Part shown: positions 7,439-11,039 of the stretch, piece by piece
Layout of the letters: every line of letters begins with the position of its first letter
Position numbering within the stretch: position 1 is the first letter of the stretch
Assembly: GCA_937900165.1 (NCBI GenBank)
Contig: CALCCX010000498.1
Span: 1 to 11,039, forward strand
Direction of reading: 5' to 3'
DNA from: an uncultured Acidimicrobiia bacterium
GTDB taxonomy: Bacteria > Actinomycetota > Acidimicrobiia > Spongiisociales > Spongiisociaceae
DNA: 11,039 bases
Made by a program: the position numbers and the translations under genes
Notes under the pieces: generated by a model
Told to the model about the DNA's origin: nothing
The model's input: only the letters and a program-made list of their open reading frames with translations
Databases searched by the model: none

Positions 7439-7461
7439 GGGAGCCATTCTCGGGAGCCATT
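7439..7461 (+). repeat. Tandem 10-bp direct repeat upstream of the GIY-YIG gene
   Basis: GGGAGCCATT occurs at 7439-7448 and again at 7452-7461, start to start 13 bp apart. It lies 43 bp before the GIY-YIG start in a promoter-sized gap. It may be a regulator-binding site or chance; no matching regulator is present. Confidence 0.4.
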
Positions 7462-7494
7462 GCTAACGTTTCCGTGTCGGTAGGGGTATCAACC

Positions 7495-7499
7495 GGAGG
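7495..7499 (+). promoter_or_regulatory. Ribosome binding site of the GIY-YIG gene
   Basis: GGAGG lies 4 nt before ATG 7504. It decides this start against the in-frame upstream ATGs at 7249 and 7381, which would translate through the tRNA fragment and terminator. Confidence 0.7.
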
Positions 7500-7503
7500 G
7501 GCC

Positions 7504-8157
7504 ATGCGGGAAGAGGACGGGCGGGGCCTAGCACCTACTGAGATCTTCTCGTCGGCGGGCGCCGTGCTTTTGGGTTCCTGTCGATGGAACACGCCGGTAC
7601 CGAGCCAGGAGCACGGTGTGTACGTGGTGTCAATGCATCGACGCCCCGAGAACGGTGATGGTCTCGCCACTGCTCCGATCGACTACGGTGCGCTGGAGGG
7701 TTGGCTTGATCGCTGCCCGGGCTTGGCTCTCGACAGCGGTCGACCCGACATCGATGAACTCGCCGCCCACCTCGCCACGTGGTGGCTCCCGAACACATCC
7801 ATTCTGTACATCGGGAAGGCCGAGACGCAGAGCCTTCGGAAGAGGGTTGGTCAGTACCACAAGACACCCCTCGGAGCCCCTCGGCCGCAGGGCGGCGGCT
7901 ATTGGCTCAAGACGCTGGGTCTCCTTGGTGACCTCTACCTCCACTACAGCGAAGTCGCCAGCGATGTGTCGGCGGGAGGCATCGAAGACGATCTTCTCAA
8001 CGCGTTCCTAAGCCTCTACTCGGCTGTGCCCGAAACTCACCCTGAGCCGGATCTGCCATTGCCCTGGGCAAACCTGCAGGTTGAACGTCCCCCACCTCGG
8101 AGGCGACGAGACCATCGACTCCCCTCCCTCGCGAACCAACAACGACCGATGTCATAG
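7504..8157 (+). CDS. GIY-YIG nuclease domain protein
   Basis: This 217-residue protein has the GIY-YIG nuclease pattern in order: GVYVVS (38-43), LYIGKAE (101-107), an Arg-rich helix LRKRVGQYH (111-119), the catalytic-type Glu161 in GIEDDLLNAF, and Asn190 in PLPWANL. The ~55 residues between GIY and YIG are longer than in minimal domains, as seen in GIY-YIG restriction enzymes. Such enzymes cut DNA through a Tyr/Arg/Glu metal centre. Its place before a cytosine methyltransferase suggests it is a restriction endonuclease protected by that enzyme, though it might also be an independent defence nuclease. The C-terminal tail (about 192-217) is Arg/Pro-rich and probably disordered. No recognition sequence can be inferred. 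The gene is separated from the methyltransferase by 100 bp, so it may have its own transcript. Confidence 0.8.
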   Translation: MREEDGRGLAPTEIFSSAGAVLLGSCRWNTPVPSQEHGVYVVSMHRRPENGDGLATAPIDYGALEGWLDRCPGLALDSGRPDIDELAAHLATWWLPNTSILYIGKAETQSLRKRVGQYHKTPLGAPRPQGGGYWLKTLGLLGDLYLHYSEVASDVSAGGIEDDLLNAFLSLYSAVPETHPEPDLPLPWANLQVERPPPRRRRDHRLPSLANQQRPMS

Positions 8158-8238
8158 GACCAAGACGCGGCTTTGGTTTCAGCGCTGCCCTGCGGACAAC
8201 GCAACGCGGGCGAGGCGATCAGTAATTCGTGTCATAGG
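8150..8238 (+). repeat. 9-bp direct repeat bracketing the GIY-YIG/methyltransferase gap
   Basis: TGTCATAGG occurs at 8150-8158, over the GIY-YIG stop codon, and at 8230-8238, exactly 80 bp later and 19 bp before the methyltransferase ATG. The intervening ~80 bp contains no gene and no clear terminator. A repeat this short may be chance, a regulatory pair or an insertion scar. Confidence 0.25.
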
Positions 8239-8257
8239 GCATCCGTAGTCTCATCGT

Positions 8258-9511
8258 ATGGATGGGACACTCTTCGATGCGCAGGAACTTCAGCGACGCT
8301 CGGTCGACTTCGAGTTTCAATCGTGTAGTTTAGTGGGCATGTCCATACCCAGTTCGTTCAGCGTCGCAGGCCTCTTCGCCGGCATCGGAGGCATAGAGCT
8401 GGGTCTTCACGAGAGTGGTGCCACCACCAAACTCCTATGCGAGTGGTGGGAACCCGCCCAAGCCGTCCTCGCCAAGCGATTCCGCGATGTCCCTCTAATG
8501 GGCGATGTGCAGGAACTGGACCGGTTGCCCGACGTCGATCTGGTCACTGCCGGTTTCCCGTGTACCGATCTCTCTCAGGCGGGACGGACCAAGGGCATTT
8601 CAGGTGCCGCCTCCGGACTGGTCGGCGAGGTCTTTCGCCTTCTTGAGGACCGACGAGTTCCACTCCTGATGCTCGAGAACGTCCGCAATATGCTGGTTCT
8701 CGACAAGGGCGAGGCAATGCGGTTCCTCGTTGACGAACTCGAAGCGCTCGGGTACCGGTGGGCCTACCGCCTTGTGGACTCGCGTTTCACCGGCGTGCCG
8801 CAGCGACGCCAGCGAGTGATCCTACTTGCATCCCAGGATCTCGACCCTCGTTCCATCCTGTTTGCCGACGAGGCAGGCGAGCCAGACGATGACTACTTTC
8901 GGGGCGACGTACATGGTTTCTACTGGACCGAAGGCGTGCGCGGACTCGGGTGGGCGCGAGACGCCGTACCGACCCTGAAGGGTGGCTCGACGATTGGCAT
9001 CCCGTCGCCACCAGCGATCTGGAATCCGGGCGGGGCTGCCGACCTGCGAATCGTCACGCCCCAGATCCTCTTGGCCGTGCTGCTGCAGGGATTCCCGCGG
9101 GGCTGGACCGAGCCTGCCAACGAAATGTCGAACCGCAAAGGTACGCGCTGGAAGCTTATTGGGAATGCAGTAACCGTGGGAGTATCTCGCTGGGTCGGAG
9201 ACCGCTTGCTGACCCCCGGACTTCCCATGCTGGATGGACGTCCGCTCGATCGCGGGGAACGCTGGCCAATCGCTGCCTACGGAGCCAACGGCAAGGCATG
9301 GGCTGTTGACCTCTCGATGTGGCCGAGGCAAGAGCCATACCAACATTTGAGCGACGTGGTGAAGCTCGACAGAGCCCCCCAGTTGTCGGCACGAGCGACC
9401 GCCGGTTTCTACAGCAGAACCCAGAAAGGATCTCTCAACTTTGTCGATGAATTCATTGTCGATATTGCCGAGCACGCCGCCCTTATGGCCCAAGAGCTTG
9501 TCGTCGCCTGA
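8258..9511 (+). CDS. DNA (cytosine-5-)-methyltransferase
   Basis: This protein of up to 417 residues has the full set of C5-methyltransferase motifs. Motif I is SVAGLFAGIGG (35-45), motif IV GFPCTDLSQAG with catalytic Cys102, motif VI LMLENVRN (Glu140), motif VIII QRRQR (182-186), motif IX-like TPQILLAVLLQGFP (267-280), and motif X IGNAVTVGVS (301-310). The target-recognition region between VIII and IX is short (about 80 aa), while about 105 residues follow motif X. It methylates cytosine in an unknown site and would protect host DNA from a partner endonuclease. The start is uncertain: ATG 8258 has no ribosome binding site but follows a TAGTCT -10-like hexamer (8246-8251) as leaderless transcripts do; ATG 8339 (residue 28) directly precedes the conserved core. 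The 3' end overlaps vsr. Confidence 0.96.
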   Translation: MDGTLFDAQELQRRSVDFEFQSCSLVGMSIPSSFSVAGLFAGIGGIELGLHESGATTKLLCEWWEPAQAVLAKRFRDVPLMGDVQELDRLPDVDLVTAGFPCTDLSQAGRTKGISGAASGLVGEVFRLLEDRRVPLLMLENVRNMLVLDKGEAMRFLVDELEALGYRWAYRLVDSRFTGVPQRRQRVILLASQDLDPRSILFADEAGEPDDDYFRGDVHGFYWTEGVRGLGWARDAVPTLKGGSTIGIPSPPAIWNPGGAADLRIVTPQILLAVLLQGFPRGWTEPANEMSNRKGTRWKLIGNAVTVGVSRWVGDRLLTPGLPMLDGRPLDRGERWPIAAYGANGKAWAVDLSMWPRQEPYQHLSDVVKLDRAPQLSARATAGFYSRTQKGSLNFVDEFIVDIAEHAALMAQELVVA

Positions 9512-9947
9512 CAAGGACGTACGTCCACCGGCCTCATCAGAAGCCGCGCGAAAGCGCATGAAGCGACAGGGACGCCGCGACACCAAGCCCGAAATGATGC
9601 TCCGACGCGCTCTCTGGAAGTCGGGGCTCCGGTACCGGGTCGACCGGTCACCACTGAAGGGGATGCTCCGCCGCGCCGACATCGTGTTCGGGCCAGCCAA
9701 GGTCGCGGTCTATGTCGATGGTTGCTTCTGGCACTCATGCCCAACGCACGCCACGATTCCCAAGAGCAACCGGGAGTGGTGGGTCGACAAACTCATGGCA
9801 AGCGTTCGGAGAGATCGGGACACTGACCGCCAACTCACGGACGCTAGCTGGCTCGTGATTCGCGTTTGGGAGCACGAGGACATGGACTCGATCGCGGAGC
9901 AGATCGTAGTTCTCATCGAACGTCGGCGGCATGACGCCAGCGGTTGA
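9498..9947 (+). CDS. vsr: Very short patch repair (Vsr) endonuclease
   Basis: Vsr nicks beside the T of T:G mismatches made when 5-methylcytosine deaminates, and so is usually encoded next to a C5-methyltransferase, as here. From the TTG at 9498 the protein has 149 residues (E. coli Vsr is 156). It shows GRRDTKPEMMLRRALWKSGL (25-44), the catalytic-type Asp61 in RRADIVF, GCFWHSC with His79, the basic KLMASVRRDRDTDRQL (98-113) and WLVIRVWEHE (118-127). All starts overlap the methyltransferase: TTG 9498 by 14 nt, or ATG 9447/TTG 9441 behind AAAGGA (9425-9430). ATG 9558 would remove part of the conserved N-terminal helix. The overlap indicates co-translation with the methyltransferase. The protein looks intact. 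Confidence 0.93.
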   Translation: MSSPDKDVRPPASSEAARKRMKRQGRRDTKPEMMLRRALWKSGLRYRVDRSPLKGMLRRADIVFGPAKVAVYVDGCFWHSCPTHATIPKSNREWWVDKLMASVRRDRDTDRQLTDASWLVIRVWEHEDMDSIAEQIVVLIERRRHDASG

Positions 9948-9971
9948 AGCACACCAGTAATCTCAAGGCTC

Positions 9972-10814
9972 ATGGACGGCCCCGATATCCTTGCTCAAAC
10001 GCTCAGCGTGCCCGCACTGACCGGTAGCAAGGCCCCGAAGCTCTGGCAATATCACTCGCGTGGGACCCGACATTCGATCACGCCTTGCTGGGGTGTGTTG
10101 TTCGACCTGCTGGGTGCGTCGGCCGTTTTCCGCGGGCATATTGAGTCGGGCAAGGTGGTCTTCGGTCTCGATCACAAGATGCACGATTTCGCAGCTGACC
10201 GCCCGAAGAAACTCGATCTGGTGATCGCCAGACCAGCGAGCGATGGAGGTAGGACAGGCAAGACGTTCAGGGATCTCCCTGATCTCCACCAGATCCAACT
10301 TTCGACAACACAAAGAGAACGGATGGAGAAGTTACCGAATCCCGAAGAGGGACCTGTCGGGGCCGCATTGCTTGCGCTTGAGGCGAAGGCCATGTTTACG
10401 GCATTCGGCAAGTCGTATCCCCGGTTCTATGACGAACTCAACTCGTCGCATCGAGCCATCCACGGTTCATCGAACAACGCGCTGGCAGTCGGACTCGCGA
10501 TCATCAATGTGGCCGACCGATTCATCTCACCGATCAGGAACCCGAACTACCCCGTCACCGGGGAGGCCGAGATCAGTCAACACAACCAACCGAAGGACGC
10601 TCGCGGAGCCATCGAGAAGGTCCGCCAGTTGCCTCGGCGAACCTCGGACGAGGGGATCGGCTACGAGGGACTCGGGATCATACTCGTAGACTGCGAAAAC
10701 GATGGCTCACAAGTAAGCGTCGCGGCCGAGCCAGAGGTGCCGGATAACTACCAGTACGACCGTATGGTCACTCGGATAGCGAACGAGTATGACGTTCGCT
10801 TCCGCAATATTTGA
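9972..10814 (+). CDS. Unrecognised protein with PD-(D/E)xK-like nuclease signature, candidate restriction endonuclease
   Basis: I do not recognise this 280-residue protein as a named family. It contains KKLDLVIARP with Asp82 and, 55 residues later, LLALEAKAMFTAFGKSYPRF with Glu137-Ala-Lys139, the D...ExK layout of PD-(D/E)xK nucleases. A strand-turn segment ITPCWGVLFDLLGAS (36-50) and a helix-rich FYDELNSSHRAIHGSS (152-167) flank it. The C-terminus (231-280) contains GLGIILVDCENDGS and looks like a strand pair. No signal peptide or membrane segment is seen. It starts 24 nt after vsr, with AAGG a few bases before ATG 9972, and its stop touches a possible start of the DUF262 gene (TGATG, 10812-10816). 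The context suggests a restriction or other defence nuclease. The nuclease call is an inference from two short motifs. Confidence 0.55.
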   Translation: MDGPDILAQTLSVPALTGSKAPKLWQYHSRGTRHSITPCWGVLFDLLGASAVFRGHIESGKVVFGLDHKMHDFAADRPKKLDLVIARPASDGGRTGKTFRDLPDLHQIQLSTTQRERMEKLPNPEEGPVGAALLALEAKAMFTAFGKSYPRFYDELNSSHRAIHGSSNNALAVGLAIINVADRFISPIRNPNYPVTGEAEISQHNQPKDARGAIEKVRQLPRRTSDEGIGYEGLGIILVDCENDGSQVSVAAEPEVPDNYQYDRMVTRIANEYDVRFRNI

Positions 10815-10829
10815 TGAGTTCACAGTTTC

Positions 10830-10835
10830 GGGGAG
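10830..10835 (+). promoter_or_regulatory. Ribosome binding site of the DUF262 gene
   Basis: GGGGAG lies 5 nt before ATG 10841 and favours that start over the overlapping ATG at 10814, which has no such site. Confidence 0.5.
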
Positions 10836-10840
10836 ATCGG

Positions 10841-10968
10841 ATGGAAGACACACTCCATATAACGAAGACGACATTTCGAGTTGCCGACTTCCTCGCATGG
10901 CAGAGGCACTCAGCGTTGGATCTCCGTCCACCATTTCAGCGGGGAAGCGTGTGGAGCACAAAGGCGAA
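10841..10968 (+). CDS. DUF262 (GmrSD N-terminal-like) protein, 5' fragment
   Basis: About 43 codons remain before the adapter. They read MEDTLHITKTTFRVADFLAW and then a stretch containing LDLRPPFQRGSVWSTKAK. The pattern 'l.....PpfQRg.vWs..k' is the signature at the N-terminus of DUF262 proteins, which have a ParB/sulfiredoxin-like fold and act as NTP-using nuclease or sensor modules in type IV restriction (GmrSD, BrxU) and other defence systems. ATG 10841 follows GGGGAG by 5 nt; ATG 10814 overlaps the upstream stop and would add nine residues. Read on mechanically, the frame would stop at a TAG inside the adapter (10988-10990), yielding a false short protein. Full-length relatives are usually several hundred residues, so nearly all of the gene is missing. 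Confidence 0.75.
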
Positions 10969-11026
10969 AGATCGGAAGAGCGTCGTGTAGGGAAAGAGTG
11001 TAGATCTCGGTGGTCGCCGTATCATT
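10969..11026. other. Illumina universal adapter contamination
   Basis: These 58 bases are the reverse complement of the Illumina P5/TruSeq universal adapter, beginning AGATCGGAAGAGCGTCGTGT and ending in GTCGCCGTATCATT. This is read-through adapter left in the assembly, not genomic DNA. Bases at the exact junction (10968-10969) could belong to either side. Confidence 0.99.
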
Positions 11027-11039
11027 AAAAAAAAAAAAA
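11027..11039. other. A run after the adapter (sequencing artefact)
   Basis: Thirteen A bases follow the adapter to the contig end. Such tails are produced when a read runs off the end of the adapter, and they have no biological meaning here. Confidence 0.97.

Noticed and set aside
7249..7503. N-terminal extension of the GIY-YIG frame
   Set aside because: It would translate the SDR 3' end, the tRNA fragment and the hairpin; the GGAGG at 7495 points to ATG 7504.
8158..8200. Terminator after the GIY-YIG gene (CCAAG...TTTGG)
   Set aside because: The stem is only five base pairs with a G-T pair and no T run follows.
1..10968. CRISPR array or IS element
   Set aside because: No regularly spaced repeats, transposase gene or terminal inverted repeats were seen.
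10789..11028. 79-aa open frame at the right end
   Set aside because: Its C-terminal 19 residues translate adapter, and its phase conflicts with the DUF262 signature read from 10841.

Overview
The window looks like one whole assembled contig from a GC-rich (roughly 60% G+C) bacterium. The codon use, frequent GTG/TTG starts and ATGA stop-start overlaps would suit an actinobacterium or a similar high-GC lineage, but no marker gene fixes the taxonomy. The contig starts inside a gene. Its last 71 bases are not genomic: 10969-11026 is the Illumina universal adapter and 11027-11039 is an A run, so real sequence stops near 10968.

Left part (1-7324) is a catabolic locus. A partial SnoaL-like gene (1-215) converges on a minus-strand DUF917 gene (1266-197) that carries a frameshift. 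Divergent from DUF917, across a ~115 bp intergenic region, runs a tightly packed five-gene operon. It encodes the FAD, [2Fe-2S] and molybdopterin subunits of a xanthine-dehydrogenase-family hydroxylase (1382-4985), a hydantoinase/oxoprolinase-family protein (5010-6575) and an SDR oxidoreductase (6572-7324). Joints are ATGA overlaps or a 24 bp gap. DUF917 and HyuA-type proteins are common neighbours. Together with a molybdenum hydroxylase they suggest oxidation and ring opening of a nitrogen heterocycle whose identity cannot be read from sequence.

Junction (7320-7397). The SDR stop codon lies inside the anticodon stem of a tRNA-Arg(ACG) of which only the 3' half is present (7320-7366), followed by a strong hairpin terminator (7371-7397). 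This is the usual footprint of integration into the 3' end of a tRNA gene. The orientation implies that the inserted DNA is the catabolic side and that the intact tRNA lies to the left, outside the window.

Right part (7495-10968) is a defence cassette on the plus strand: a GIY-YIG nuclease, a complete C5-cytosine DNA methyltransferase, an overlapping Vsr mismatch endonuclease, an unrecognised protein with a D...ExK nuclease-like signature, and the first ~43 codons of a DUF262 (GmrSD N-terminal-like) protein cut off by the adapter. The set resembles a restriction-modification system with an accessory effector. The unknown nuclease-like gene coupled to DUF262 is the best candidate for something undescribed.
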